A stretch of DNA of 64,000 bases from the NCBI GenBank assembly GCA_031277795.1, contig JAITLQ010000015.1, positions 341,667 to 405,666 of the forward strand, written 5' to 3'. Source of the DNA: Arthrobacter sp. Its GTDB lineage: Bacteria; Actinomycetota; Actinomycetes; Actinomycetales; Micrococcaceae. A program made the translations under genes and the position numbers. The notes beneath the pieces were generated by a model. That model ran no database searches, was not told the origin of the DNA, and was given only the letters and a program-made list of their open reading frames with translations. Below are positions 49,046-58,179 of the stretch, piece by piece. Each line of letters opens with the position of its first letter. Position 1 is the first letter of the stretch.

Positions 49046-50299
49046 TCAGGAGGCCAGGGCCTTGGCGCGCTGCTTGGCGAGCTTGCGCACCTTGCGCCGG
49101 CGCTTGCGTTCGGCGGGGTCGTCGTCGGGGCCCTCGCGCCCGGAGCAGACCTTGACGATGGCCCACGCTGCGGCCACGAGCGGCACCGAGATGAGTGCGC
49201 CCACGATGCCGCCGAGCACGGAGCCGGCTGTCAGCGTGATGAGGATGACGAGACCGTGCAGGTGCAGTGTGTTGCCCATGACAACGGGCTGCAGGAGGTT
49301 GCCCTCGAGCTGTTGGATGACCACGGTGGCGATCGCGACGACCACGGCCTGCCACACGCCGGAGCTCACGAGCGTGACCAGGACGGAGAGCACGCCGGCC
49401 ACGGCCGCACCCACCATGGGGATGTAGGCGCCGAGGAACACCAGGATGGCCAGCGGGAAGGCGAGCGGCACACCGATGATCACCATGACCAGGCCGATGC
49501 CGATCGCGTCAACCGCAGCAACTATCGTGGTGCCGCGTAGGTAGCCGCCGAACACATCGCGGGCGCGGGAGCCCGCCCGGTTCCAGGTGGGACGCACGCG
49601 CTCTGGCACCCAGGACATGAAGAACTTCCAGATGGTGTCACCGTCCTTCAGGAAGAAGAACAGGGTCACGAGGAGGGTGCCGGCGCCCACGAAGAAGTTG
49701 CCGGCGGCCGAGAGTCCCGACAGGGCGCCCGCGCCGAACTGCGAGCTCGTCAGGAATTCGGTCCCCTTGGAGATCCACTCGTTGAGTTGGGCCTGATCGA
49801 TCTGCACGGGCAGGTCCTTGAGCCAGCCCTGCACCTGGGCAAAGCCCTCCTGGGCCTTTTGCGACAGGGTGCCCCACTGGGACATCACGGAGGTCACGAT
49901 GCCCGTGATGACGCCGCCGAGGATCAGGAAGGCACCGAGCAAGACGATCCATGCCGAGAGCATGGGGGAGAGCCAGCGGCGCAGGAGGCGGATGAGCGGC
50001 CAGAGAGCGCAGGCCAGGACGACGCCGAGCAGCAGCGGCAGGACCACGAGCGAGAGTCGCGTCATGGCAAAGACCACGGCGGCGGCGAGGACGATCACGA
50101 GGATGACCTGCAGGGCGCGCGTGCCCGCCGTGCCCAGCCCGTCGCTCCACAGGTGCACGAGGCGGGAGGAACTGGGGTCCTGGGGCGCCGGCGTGCTTGC
50201 GGCGGGCGTTGCCGGTGCCGCGGCCCTGGGCGTCAGGCCGGCCGGACGGGCCTGGCCGGTGGCGTTGTTCCTGCCGGTCGGCTTCTTGCCGAAAATCAC
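49046..50299 (-). CDS. AI-2E family transporter
   Basis: A 417-residue membrane protein of the AI-2E/PerM (DUF20) family: eight membrane segments, TLFFFLKDG and LGAYIPMVGAAVAGVLS, then a basic cytoplasmic tail (AERKRRRKVRKLAKQRAKALAS). The N-terminal 50 residues are Pro/Ala-rich and disordered. Start is GTG at 50299 with GAGGGGGA upstream. Some members are Na+/H+ antiporters or export small molecules; a quorum-signal role should not be assumed. Confidence 0.88.
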   Translation of the reverse strand: MIFGKKPTGRNNATGQARPAGLTPRAAAPATPAASTPAPQDPSSSRLVHLWSDGLGTAGTRALQVILVIVLAAAVVFAMTRLSLVVLPLLLGVVLACALWPLIRLLRRWLSPMLSAWIVLLGAFLILGGVITGIVTSVMSQWGTLSQKAQEGFAQVQGWLKDLPVQIDQAQLNEWISKGTEFLTSSQFGAGALSGLSAAGNFFVGAGTLLVTLFFFLKDGDTIWKFFMSWVPERVRPTWNRAGSRARDVFGGYLRGTTIVAAVDAIGIGLVMVIIGVPLAFPLAILVFLGAYIPMVGAAVAGVLSVLVTLVSSGVWQAVVVAIATVVIQQLEGNLLQPVVMGNTLHLHGLVILITLTAGSVLGGIVGALISVPLVAAAWAIVKVCSGREGPDDDPAERKRRRKVRKLAKQRAKALAS

Positions 50300-50391
50300 T
50301 GCGTCCCCCTCGGTGGCGGATGCCGCCGAGAATCCTCGAGCGGCACGTTGGCGCCCATTGTGTCAGGTGGCAGCCGACGGTGGCTGCAGGC

Positions 50392-50943
50392 TCAGCCGAG
50401 GGGGTCGCTGGCTCCCGCCCGGATCCGCTTGGCGAGCCAGGCATAGGCCCACGTGAAGAAGCCGACAGCGAGGGCGCCGACCAGGACGGGGGCGACGAGG
50501 TAGCTCCACTGCTCCTGCGCCAGGACGATCGCGAGCGGATTGCCGCCGGCCGGCGGGTGCAGGACGCCGAGGAGGGCCATGACGAGCATGGAGAGCAGCA
50601 CGGCGGCGATGGCGCTCGGCCAGCCGGCGGGCAGGAGGAAACGGATCGTGAGCCCGCAGACGCCCGCGACGAGATGCCCGCCCATGACGTTGATGGGGTG
50701 GGCCAGCGCCGCGCCGGGGAGCATGAAGGCGAGCACGCAGGAGGAGGCAAAGCCGGCCACGAGCAGCTGCGAGCCGGTGAGCGTGCCGACGACGCCGAGG
50801 AAGCCAAGCGTTGCCGCCGTCGCGAGGGCACCGAGCAGGGCGGTGCGCAGGGTGATCTTGGGCTGGCCGGGGCGGCGGAAGGCAGCACGGCCGACGGCGC
50901 GCAGGCGGTGCACAGGGCCGTGTTTGGGCGAGGGGGAGAGCAC
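50392..50943 (-). CDS. HPP-family membrane protein
   Basis: A 183-residue protein with four to five membrane helices and the family-naming HPP motif in VLHPPAGGNPLAIV. HPINVMGGHLVAGVCGL and GASSCVLAF-like segments also fit. Members have been implicated in nitrite transport in plastids; the bacterial role is unclear. GTG start with AAGGA five nt upstream. It is followed after 92 nt by the AI-2E gene in the same direction. Confidence 0.82.
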   Translation of the reverse strand: MLSPSPKHGPVHRLRAVGRAAFRRPGQPKITLRTALLGALATAATLGFLGVVGTLTGSQLLVAGFASSCVLAFMLPGAALAHPINVMGGHLVAGVCGLTIRFLLPAGWPSAIAAVLLSMLVMALLGVLHPPAGGNPLAIVLAQEQWSYLVAPVLVGALAVGFFTWAYAWLAKRIRAGASDPLG

Positions 50944-51087
50944 GGTGTCCTTGGGTGGGGTGAGGTGAGTGCCCGACGGCGCGGGGTCGCCGGATGCCTC
51001 AACACTAGTTTTTTGCCGGGTGGCGCCGCGAGTTCGCGTCGGGCGCAAGCCCTTGCCAGCGGCCCGCGCCGGGACCAGGCTCGAGGC

Positions 51088-51783
51088 ATGCGTATCACCT
51101 TCATCGGCGGCCACGGCAAGGTCGCCTTGCTTGCCCTTCCCCTGCTCAAGAGTGCCGGCCACGAGGTCACGGCCTGGATCCGCAATCCAGAACATGCCCG
51201 CGACGTCGAGGCGGCGGGTGCCCGTCCCCTCGTGCTCTCCATCGAGGACGCCGACGTGCAGACCATGGCCGCGGCGATGGACGGCGCGGATGCCGTGGTC
51301 TTCTCCGCCGGCGCAGGCGGTGGCAATCCGGAGCGGACCGCCGCGGTGGATCGGGACGCGGCCATCCGCTCCATCCAGGCAGCGGCGCAGGCCGGGATCC
51401 GCCGCTACGTCATGGTGTCTTACCACGGGGCGGGGCGAGTGCACCGGGTGGAGCAGGGGCACGGCTTCTATCCCTACCAGGAGGCCAAACTCGCGGCCGA
51501 CCGCGTGCTCGCCGCTTCGGATCTCGACTGGACGATCCTCGGTCCGGGCACCTTGAGCCTCGAGGCCTCGCCGGGCGGCGTGACGCCGGCCGTGCTCGCG
51601 GACGGTGCCGAGCACCCGCTCACCAGCCGCGAGCTCGTAGCCCGGGTCATCGTGGAGGTGCTGAGCGGTGAGGCCGCCGCCGCAACGGTTCACCGGACGC
51701 TCGACTTCCACGACGGCACGGTGCCGGTGCCCGAGTGGATCCGGGCCGTGGCCGCGGGTGAGCTGCCCGGCGCTGAGGCCTGA
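51088..51783 (+). CDS. NAD(P)-binding protein (atypical SDR, NmrA/YwnB-like)
   Basis: A 231-residue Rossmann protein: ITFIGGHGKVALLALPLL at the N-terminus in place of GxxGxxG, ADAVVFSAGAGGGNPERTAAVDRDAAI, and YVMVSYHGAG...YPYQEAKLAADRVL, matching atypical SDRs of the NAD(P)H-binding group. Such proteins act as redox sensors or isomerases; the substrate is unknown. Confidence 0.85.
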   Translation: MRITFIGGHGKVALLALPLLKSAGHEVTAWIRNPEHARDVEAAGARPLVLSIEDADVQTMAAAMDGADAVVFSAGAGGGNPERTAAVDRDAAIRSIQAAAQAGIRRYVMVSYHGAGRVHRVEQGHGFYPYQEAKLAADRVLAASDLDWTILGPGTLSLEASPGGVTPAVLADGAEHPLTSRELVARVIVEVLSGEAAAATVHRTLDFHDGTVPVPEWIRAVAAGELPGAEA

Positions 51784-51957
51784 TCCCCGCCCACCCCCGG
51801 TTGCCCGGCGGGGCGGGCCCGCCTCGCCCGCCTCGGAGCAAGCCCGCCGTCGCCCGCCCCGGGGCGTGGCCTCCGGATCCCGACCCCGCCGGCGCCCGGC
51901 GTGAGCCGGGGCACCCCGGTGACCAGCTGCCGTCGGGCAGGTCCTAGAGTTGAATCC

Positions 51958-52749
51958 ATGGCCGATGTTTTCAACCCCGTGGACGGGACCCGGATTTCCT
52001 ACGACGTGGCGGGGGAGGGCCCGGCCGTGGTGTTCCTGCACGGCTCGGCGCTCTCGCGCGTGGTGTGGCGCGGGCTGGGGTACCTGAAGGGCCTGCCCGG
52101 CTACACGCACGTGCGCATCGACGCGCGCGGGCACGGACGCAGCGAGAAGCCGCACGAGCCACAGGCGTACCGCCCCGAGCTCATGGTGGGCGATGTCCTG
52201 GCCGTCCTGGACGAGCTGGGGATCCGGCGCGCGGCGATCGTTGGCTACTCGATGGGCGCGCGCACGGGCTGGCAGCTCGTGACGAGCCACCCCGAGCGCG
52301 TCGCGGCGTTTGTGGCGATGGGCGGGACGCACCGTGCGCAGCACGGCGAGATCTCGCGCATCTTCTTCCCCGGCTACCTCGAGACGCTGCGCGCCGGTGA
52401 CATCAAGGCCTTCGTTGAGGGCTTTGGCCCGGGGCTCGATCCCAACACCCGCGCGGCCTTCTCCAACAACGACCCGCTCGCGCTCGGTGCGTTCTTCGAG
52501 CTCACGGAGTCCGAGGACACCGGCCTGCCCGACCTCGCCGTGCGCGGGGTGCGGGTGCCCACGCTGCTCGTGGCCGGCACGGCGGACGAGCGCCGCTACG
52601 CCGACGCCCTCGACGAGGCGCGCATGCTGCCCCAGGGCCGCTTCGCCGGACTGCCCGGGCGCACGCACGCCGGGACGCTCGCGTCCGTGGGTGACGTGCT
52701 GGCCGCCGTGAAACCCTTCCTCGACGAGGTCTACCCGGCCCAGGGCTGA
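51958..52749 (+). CDS. Alpha/beta hydrolase
   Basis: A 263-residue hydrolase: oxyanion motif FLHGSALS, RIDARGHGRSEKP, nucleophile Ser in VGYSMGARTG (about 98), Asp region VAGTADERR and His in PGRTHAGTL. Lipase/esterase-like; substrate unknown. TAGAGT lies 7 nt before the ATG, so it is probably leaderless. A copy of the dispersed motif GCCCGACGGC (51929-51938, minus orientation) overlaps the promoter. Confidence 0.9.
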   Translation: MADVFNPVDGTRISYDVAGEGPAVVFLHGSALSRVVWRGLGYLKGLPGYTHVRIDARGHGRSEKPHEPQAYRPELMVGDVLAVLDELGIRRAAIVGYSMGARTGWQLVTSHPERVAAFVAMGGTHRAQHGEISRIFFPGYLETLRAGDIKAFVEGFGPGLDPNTRAAFSNNDPLALGAFFELTESEDTGLPDLAVRGVRVPTLLVAGTADERRYADALDEARMLPQGRFAGLPGRTHAGTLASVGDVLAAVKPFLDEVYPAQG

Positions 52750-52752
52750 GGC

Positions 52753-52824
52753 CCGCCCGGCCCGTCGGGCACGAACCCGCCCGGCCCGTCGGGCACGAAC
52801 CCGGCCCCGCGCCGTCGGGCATCC
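52753..52824. repeat. Three tandem 24-bp repeats with CGTCGGGC core
   Basis: Units CCGCCCGG-CCCGTCGGGC-ACGAAC (52753 and 52777) are identical over 24 nt, and a third, changed unit (52801) contains the exact motif GCCGTCGGGC. It starts 4 nt after the hydrolase stop codon. Confidence 0.8.
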
Positions 52825-52838
52825 CCCTTAACCCCAGC

Positions 52839-52894
52839 ATCGGAGTGGGTTCGGTACGCTTTTTGGCCAAAGAACGTACCGAACCCACTCCGAT
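52839..52894. repeat. Palindromic element, family B copy 2
   Basis: Perfect 20-bp arms (ATCGGAGTGGGTTCGGTACG and complement) around CTTTTTGGCCAAAGAA. Flanks (TTAACCCC before, CAGGGAGAG after) resemble those of the copy at 58889. It lies between the convergent hydrolase and potC-like genes. Confidence 0.93.
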
Positions 52895-52948
52895 TTCAGG
52901 GAGAGAGGGGTGAGTGGACCCCCTCCGCCTGCGTGAGGCCGGGTCCGG

Positions 52949-53785
52949 CTAGGCGGCCTGCTTCTGCTTGCTCGCCTTACGCTCGAGCTGATCGGCGCCG
53001 GTGAGCCGCTGCGAGAGATAGACCGGGATCATCGAGACGATGATGAGCACCGCAGCGATGACGTTGACGACGGGGGCCTGATTCGGCCTGGCCATGTTGT
53101 TGTAGATCCAGATCGGCAGGGTCTCGGTGCCGGGCGCGGCCGTGAACGTCGTCACCACGACCTCGTCGAAGGACAGGGCAAACGCGAGCAGAGCGCCGGC
53201 CACGAACGCCGCCCGGAAGCCGGGGAACGTCACCTGGAAGAACGTGCGGAAGACGTTGGCCCCCATGTCCATGGCGGCCTCCTCGAGCCCGCGGTTCATC
53301 TGCCCCAGCCTGGCCTGGACGTTGTTGAAGACCATGACGATGCAGAAGGTCGCGTGGCCCACGATGATGGAGAAAAGCCCCAGGTTGATCCCCAGCGGCT
53401 CAAACACGTTCTTGAAGGTGTTGGAGAAGGCCACGCCGGTGACAATGCCGGGCAGCGCAATCGGCAGCACCACCAAGAGGTTCACCGTGTTGCGCCCAAA
53501 GAAGCGGTAGCGCGCGAGGGCGAAGGCCACCATGGAGCCCAAGATGAGGGCGATGAGCGTGGCCCAGAAGGCCACCTTGACGGAGGTCCAGAGCGCCTCG
53601 CGGACGCCCTCGTTGTGCCAGGCCGCCACCCACCACTTGGTGCTGAACTCCTGCACCGGGAAGGTGGAGCTCGTGGCGGCGTTGAAGGAGTTCATGATGA
53701 CGAGGGCCAACGGCACGTAGACGGCCGCCATGATGAGCGCCGTGAGCGCCCGCAGGGTGTTCTTGCTGAGGGAGGAGAAACGCAT
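52949..53785 (-). CDS. potC: Polyamine-type ABC transporter permease (PotC-like)
   Basis: A 278-residue permease with six helices and the EAA loop region LEEAAMDMGANVFRTFFQVTFPGFRAAFVAGALLAFALSFDEVVVTTF, typical of PotC. With the PotB-like protein it forms the channel of the importer. It follows potB by 9 nt. Substrate is putrescine, spermidine or a related cation by family; not proven. C-terminus is basic (KASKQKQAA). Confidence 0.9.
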   Translation of the reverse strand: MRFSSLSKNTLRALTALIMAAVYVPLALVIMNSFNAATSSTFPVQEFSTKWWVAAWHNEGVREALWTSVKVAFWATLIALILGSMVAFALARYRFFGRNTVNLLVVLPIALPGIVTGVAFSNTFKNVFEPLGINLGLFSIIVGHATFCIVMVFNNVQARLGQMNRGLEEAAMDMGANVFRTFFQVTFPGFRAAFVAGALLAFALSFDEVVVTTFTAAPGTETLPIWIYNNMARPNQAPVVNVIAAVLIIVSMIPVYLSQRLTGADQLERKASKQKQAA

Positions 53786-53794
53786 GTCTGGCTC

Positions 53795-54730
53795 CTAGAA
53801 GTGCTTCAGGGCGCCGGACTTGCGGGCCAGGAACAGGTACAGGACCACCACGAGGATCGGCACCGTGGCGAACGCGGCGGCGAGCGGCGGATTCAGGTTG
53901 ATGTTGGAGGCGATGACCGTGCCGATCACCTGCGTCTTGCCGCCCACGAACTGTGCCGCGATGTAGTCGCCGAGGGACAGGGAGAAGGTGAAGATGGATC
54001 CCGCGATGAGCGCCGGCTTGAGCAGTGGCAGCGCCACGGAGAACACCGTGCGCCAGGCCCGGCCGCCCAGGTCGGCGCTGGCCTCGAAGAGGTTGTCGGG
54101 GATGGAGCGGAACGCCGTGTAGACGGGCACCGCCATGTAGGGGAACCACAGGTAGGCCAGCGTGATGACGAGGGCCGTGGCGCCGTAGCCGGGGCCGGAC
54201 AGGCCAAGCGGGGCCAGGAGCCACTCGAGAGGCCCGCCGTCGGAGAAGGTGATGCGCCAGGAGAAGACCTTCACGAGGTAGCCGGCCCACAGCGGCAGTG
54301 TGATGCCGATGGCCAACCACGTCCGCACCCTCGGCGAGGCGATCTTGGCCATGTACAGGCCAAGCGGGATCGCGATGACCGCGCACAGCACCGTCACGGC
54401 GAGGGCGATGCCGATGGTGCGCAGGGCCGTATCCCGGTAGGCGGCCACCGTGAGGATCTCGCTGAAGTTCTCCCACGTGAAGGCCGGGATCACCTGTGAG
54501 GTGAAGGAATCGGTGGTCCAGAACGCGGTGATCAGCAGCAGCGCGAGCGAGCCGAGATAGAGGACGCCGAGCCACAGCATGGGCAGCCCGAGCAGGCCAA
54601 GCAGGCGCAGCCAGCCGTGGCGATAGAGAACCGTGGAGATGCGGTCTCCGAGGCCCCGGCGCGGCCTGGTGGGCGCCAACGTCGGAGCGGGCGCGGGGGT
54701 GATGGTGGTGCTCATACGGCGCGGGCGCAC
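53795..54730 (-). CDS. potB: Polyamine-type ABC transporter permease (PotB-like)
   Basis: A permease of about 311 residues: six helices and EAA loop LFEASADLGGRAWRTVFSVALPLLKPALIAGSIFTFSLSLGDYIAAQFVGG. The start is uncertain: GTG at 54730 has GGAGGGAAGG at good spacing, whereas the ATG 15 nt downstream (54715, MSTTITPAPAP) lacks one. An intercistronic hairpin separates it from potD upstream. Confidence 0.88.
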   Translation of the reverse strand: MRPRRMSTTITPAPAPTLAPTRPRRGLGDRISTVLYRHGWLRLLGLLGLPMLWLGVLYLGSLALLLITAFWTTDSFTSQVIPAFTWENFSEILTVAAYRDTALRTIGIALAVTVLCAVIAIPLGLYMAKIASPRVRTWLAIGITLPLWAGYLVKVFSWRITFSDGGPLEWLLAPLGLSGPGYGATALVITLAYLWFPYMAVPVYTAFRSIPDNLFEASADLGGRAWRTVFSVALPLLKPALIAGSIFTFSLSLGDYIAAQFVGGKTQVIGTVIASNINLNPPLAAAFATVPILVVVLYLFLARKSGALKHF

Positions 54731-54764
54731 GGCGCCCTTCCCTCCCAAGGGTGTTGTTCGGAGG

Positions 54765-54801
54765 TGCCCGACGGCGGGTGGTCTTCACCCGCCGTCGGGC
54801 A
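54765..54801 (-). terminator. Intercistronic hairpin between potD and potB
   Basis: A perfect 16-bp stem made of two facing copies of the dispersed motif (TGCCCGACGGCGGGTG, loop GTCTT, complement). It lies 13 nt past the potD stop codon inside the operon. It probably stabilises the upstream mRNA or ends part of the transcripts, giving more binding protein than permease. Confidence 0.75.
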
Positions 54802-54814
54802 TCAGGGAAGGGCG

Positions 54815-56023
54815 TCAGCCCTTGATTTCGGTCCAGGCCTTGGTCCACTCCTGGTAGTTGGTGCATTGGACGTCGGTGCGCCCATCGATGCACTGCTCCA
54901 CCGGGGTGGTCCACATCCAGACCTGCTTGTAGTAGCTCTCATCCGTGGCGTGGAAGGTCTCGCAGTGGCTCACGTTCTTCTCCGAGCCCTCGCAGGCCTT
55001 CGCATTGGCCGGGGCCATGCCGAAGTTCTGCGCGATCTGAGCATTCACCTCGGCGGAGGAGGCGTAGTCCATCCACTTGTAGGCGCAATTGGGGTTCTTG
55101 GACTTCGCCGAGATCATCCAGGTGTCGGACCAGCCGGTGGCGCCCTCCTCCGGCAGGACGGACTTCACCTTGCCGCCGTCGGCCTGGGCGATGTTGACGA
55201 TGACCTGCCAGCCCGTGCCGAGCGCGGCCGTGCCGGAGGAGATGGAGGAGACGGCCTTGAGGGCGTCGTTCCAGTACTCGCCGGCGATCCCGTTCTGGGT
55301 CTTGAGCAGCTCCACAGCGGCGGCGAGCTGATCCTTGTCCAGGGCGTAGGGGTTCTTGATGTTCAGTTCCGGCTTGGTGGCCATGAGGTACACCGCGGCG
55401 TCGGCGATGAAGATCGGCGAGTCGTAGGCCATGACGCTGCCCTTGTACGGGGAGTCGGCCTCCCATGTGTCCTTCCAGGAGGTGGGTGCCTCGGAGACCT
55501 TGTCCGTGTTGTACATGAGCACGTTCGCGCCGCGACCGATCGGGACGCCGTAGCTCTTGCCGTTGAGCGTGTCGTAGATCTGCCCCTTGAGGCCCTCGAC
55601 GATGTTGCCGAAGTTCGGGATCAGCTCGGTGTTGATGGGGGCCACGTCGCCGCCGGCGATGAGGCGCAGCGAGGCGTCGCCGGACGCCGAGACGAGGTCG
55701 TACTCGCCGGTGCGCATGAGCTGGACCATCTCATCGGAGGTGGCACCCACCTTGCGGTTGACCTTGCACTGCGTGTCGGCCTCGAACTTGGAGACCCAGT
55801 CGGCGTCAGGGTTGGTGGAGCCGTCCTCGACGAAGCCGGCCCACGCGACGATGTTGACCTGGCCCTCTCCCTCGCCCACGGAGGTGGCGGCGGGCAGATC
55901 GGGGACCTTGATGCCGCCGGAGGAGGCTCCGGCATCGGTGCCGCCGCCGGAGCACGCGGTCAGGGCAAGGGCTGCGGCCGCGGTCATGGCCGCGATGCCG
56001 GTCAGTCGGCGTGAAACACGCAT
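54815..56023 (-). CDS. potD: Polyamine-type ABC transporter substrate-binding lipoprotein
   Basis: A 402-residue PotD/PotF-type binding protein. Signal peptide with lipobox LTAC (Cys24), Gly/Ser linker, then VNIVAWAGFVEDGSTNPDADWVSKFEADTQCKVNRK and GTGWQVIVNIAQADGGKVKSVLPEEGATGWSDTW. It has two extra Cys pairs (Cys in NPNCAYKW, CEGSEKNVSHCETF, EQCIDGRTDVQC) that could form disulfides. GAGGT precedes the ATG. It delivers the ligand to PotBC. Confidence 0.92.
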   Translation of the reverse strand: MRVSRRLTGIAAMTAAAALALTACSGGGTDAGASSGGIKVPDLPAATSVGEGEGQVNIVAWAGFVEDGSTNPDADWVSKFEADTQCKVNRKVGATSDEMVQLMRTGEYDLVSASGDASLRLIAGGDVAPINTELIPNFGNIVEGLKGQIYDTLNGKSYGVPIGRGANVLMYNTDKVSEAPTSWKDTWEADSPYKGSVMAYDSPIFIADAAVYLMATKPELNIKNPYALDKDQLAAAVELLKTQNGIAGEYWNDALKAVSSISSGTAALGTGWQVIVNIAQADGGKVKSVLPEEGATGWSDTWMISAKSKNPNCAYKWMDYASSAEVNAQIAQNFGMAPANAKACEGSEKNVSHCETFHATDESYYKQVWMWTTPVEQCIDGRTDVQCTNYQEWTKAWTEIKG

Positions 56024-56108
56024 GGTCGACCTCTTTCTGGTGGGGTGGTGATGAGTGCGCGCCGGGGCGGCGCTGGGGATGGTTTGGAAGGGCCCGACGG
56101 CGGGTGGT

Positions 56109-57167
56109 TCAGTCGCGGGGCACGGTGTAGACCGCGTCGGCGGGCCAGGCGAGCTGGACGCGCTCGCCGCGCTGGAGGGTGGAGCCGGGGGCGCCGTGGG
56201 GCACCTCGGCGAGGAGGGTGTGCTCGGGGAAGCCGTCAGGGGCGACCACGAGGCGGCGGCCCGGGCCGGTGAAGACCGACTCGGAGACGAGGCCGGCCAC
56301 GCCGCGTTCGTGGGCCGCGGGGGCACCCACGCGCACGCGCTCCGGGCGCAGCGAGCTGAGGGCGTCGCTGCCCGTGATGGCGGCGGCGAGCCGGCCCTCG
56401 AGGAGGTTGGTGGAGCCCAGGAAGCCGGCAACGAACTCGGTGGCCGGGCGCTGGTAGAGGTCCTCGGGGGAGCCGACCTGCTGGATCTTGCCCTCGTTGA
56501 ACACGGCGACGCGGTCCGAGAGGGTGAGCGCCTCCTCCTGGTCGTGGGTGACAAAGACGAAGGTGATGCCGACCTCGCGCTGGATCTGCTTGAGCTCGAT
56601 CTGCATCTGCTCACGCAGCTGCTTGTCGAGCGCGCCGAGGGGCTCGTCGAGGAGGAGGACCTCGGGGCGCAGGACGAGGGCGCGGGCGAGGGCGACGCGC
56701 TGGCGCTGGCCGCCGGAGAGCTGGGACGGGAGGCGGTCGGCGATCTGGGGGAGGCGGATCATCTCGAGGGCCTCGGCCACGCGGGCCTTGCGTTCGGCGG
56801 TGGGGACGCCGTGCAACTTGAGCCCGTACTCCACGTTTTTGGCGACCGTGAGGTGGGGGAAGAGCGCGTAGTCCTGGAAGACCGTGTTGACGTTGCGTTC
56901 GAAGGGGGCGGAGCGCGTCACGTCGGTGCCACCCAGGCGGATGGTGCCAGTGGTGGGGAGCTCGAAGCCGGCGATGAGGCGCAGGACCGTGGTCTTGCCG
57001 GAGCCGGAGGGGCCGAGGAGGGAGAAAAACTCTCCCTGGCGAATCTCGAGATCGAGTTCGTGGACGGCGTGGACGTTCCCGAAGGACTTGCCCAGGCCCC
57101 GGAGGGAGATGGCGGGGAGGGCCTCGGCGGTGGACGCCGGGCCGGCGCTGATGGCGCTGGTCGTCAC
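56109..57167 (-). CDS. potA: Polyamine-type ABC transporter ATP-binding protein
   Basis: A 352-residue ATPase: Walker A GPSGSGKTT (52-60), signature LSGGQRQRVALARAL, Walker B LLLDEP, switch HDQEEAL, and a C-terminal TOBE-type domain from about 280. First gene of the A-D-B-C importer operon, with a near-consensus promoter upstream. Confidence 0.94.
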   Translation of the reverse strand: MTTSAISAGPASTAEALPAISLRGLGKSFGNVHAVHELDLEIRQGEFFSLLGPSGSGKTTVLRLIAGFELPTTGTIRLGGTDVTRSAPFERNVNTVFQDYALFPHLTVAKNVEYGLKLHGVPTAERKARVAEALEMIRLPQIADRLPSQLSGGQRQRVALARALVLRPEVLLLDEPLGALDKQLREQMQIELKQIQREVGITFVFVTHDQEEALTLSDRVAVFNEGKIQQVGSPEDLYQRPATEFVAGFLGSTNLLEGRLAAAITGSDALSSLRPERVRVGAPAAHERGVAGLVSESVFTGPGRRLVVAPDGFPEHTLLAEVPHGAPGSTLQRGERVQLAWPADAVYTVPRD

Positions 57168-57265
57168 GGGTGGCCTCGTTTCGGTGGTGCCCAGCGTGCG
57201 AGCCGGGGCTGTGAAGCGCTGATGCGGTGGGTTGTTTCTGTGGCGTGCGCCACAACTGAGTGGTT

Positions 57266-57294
57266 AAACTATGAAAGCAAAGGTCATATGTCAA
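57266..57294 (-). promoter_or_regulatory. Strong promoter of the polyamine importer operon
   Basis: On the minus strand TTGACA (57294-57289, perfect consensus) and TAGTTT (57271-57266) are 17 nt apart. The leader before potA is about 90 nt. The surrounding AT-rich stretch also serves the divergent gntR gene and probably contains its operator. Confidence 0.75.
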
Positions 57295-57357
57295 CGGTTT
57301 GTCGCCTCTGTTTCGATCAGGCTTCCGGGCCTCCCGGCCAGTGAGAGGATGAGACGC

Positions 57358-58110
57358 ATGCCCTACTCCACGTCGCCGCAGCGCCGCTTGCGCGCAGCCG
57401 TCTTCTCGCCGCTGGTTGAGGGGGGCAAGGTGGAACTCGTGGAGGACCGCATTGTTCGTGGAATCGCCTCCGGCGCGTTGCACGAGGGGGACCGGCTCCC
57501 GAGCGAGGCGGAGATGGCGGCCTCGCTCGGCGTGGCCACTGTGACGGCCAGGGAGGCGCTCGCCGGACTGCGCCGGCGCGGTTTTGTCGCCACGCGCCGC
57601 GGCAGGGACGGCGGCTCCTACGTCACGATGACGGCGCAAGATCGCACCGACCTGGTCCTGACCCAGCTCAGCGAGGCCACGCTCGTGGACCTGCGCGATC
57701 TGGCGATGCACTACGGCGTGATCGCGTCGGCCGCGGCCTCCGTCGCGGCGTCGATGGCCGACCCCGACGACGTCGACGGCGTGCGTCGGCTGGCCGCCGT
57801 GGAACGCGACGGGGTCGGGGGCGATCCGGGAAGCCGCGCGGCGGACCTGCTCCTGGAGCTGGCGGCGTTGAGCCACTCGGCGCGGCTCACGCGGGAGTTC
57901 GTCCAACTTCACGCCGAGTTCGGCTCGTACCTGCGGTTGGCGCACGAGGACGAGGACTTTGATCTCTGGTCCGAGGGGTGGGGGGACCTCGCGGTGGAGG
58001 CGCTGGGGCGAGGCCAAGGTGAGGAGCTCAGGACCCTCGTGCAGGAGTACACGCGCCGCGCTCTCGCGTTGCTCATCCTCCGAAGAGAAGGACTCGCCTC
58101 GCCCGCTTAG
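57358..58110 (+). CDS. GntR/FadR-family regulator
   Basis: A 250-residue regulator: winged helix-turn-helix (VEDRIVRGIASGALHEGDRLPSEAEMAASLGVATVTAREALAGLRRRGFVATRRGRDGGSYV) and an all-helical FCD-type ligand domain (DLRDLAMHYGVIASAAASVAAS). The start at 57358 has GAGAGG nine nt upstream. It is divergent from the polyamine importer and next to the Cache-protein gene, so control of uptake in response to the imported compound or its product is likely. Confidence 0.88.
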   Translation: MPYSTSPQRRLRAAVFSPLVEGGKVELVEDRIVRGIASGALHEGDRLPSEAEMAASLGVATVTAREALAGLRRRGFVATRRGRDGGSYVTMTAQDRTDLVLTQLSEATLVDLRDLAMHYGVIASAAASVAASMADPDDVDGVRRLAAVERDGVGGDPGSRAADLLLELAALSHSARLTREFVQLHAEFGSYLRLAHEDEDFDLWSEGWGDLAVEALGRGQGEELRTLVQEYTRRALALLILRREGLASPA

Positions 58111-58179
58111 GCCGGACCGCAGGCCACCAAGACTCCGCACATCATCACTCGTGCACCACCCCCAAAGGAGGCGTTATCC

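Noticed and set aside
49046..50299. Quorum-sensing (autoinducer-2) export function from the family name
   Set aside because: Many AI-2E-family members are ion antiporters or of unknown function, and there is no luxS or lsr gene in the window.
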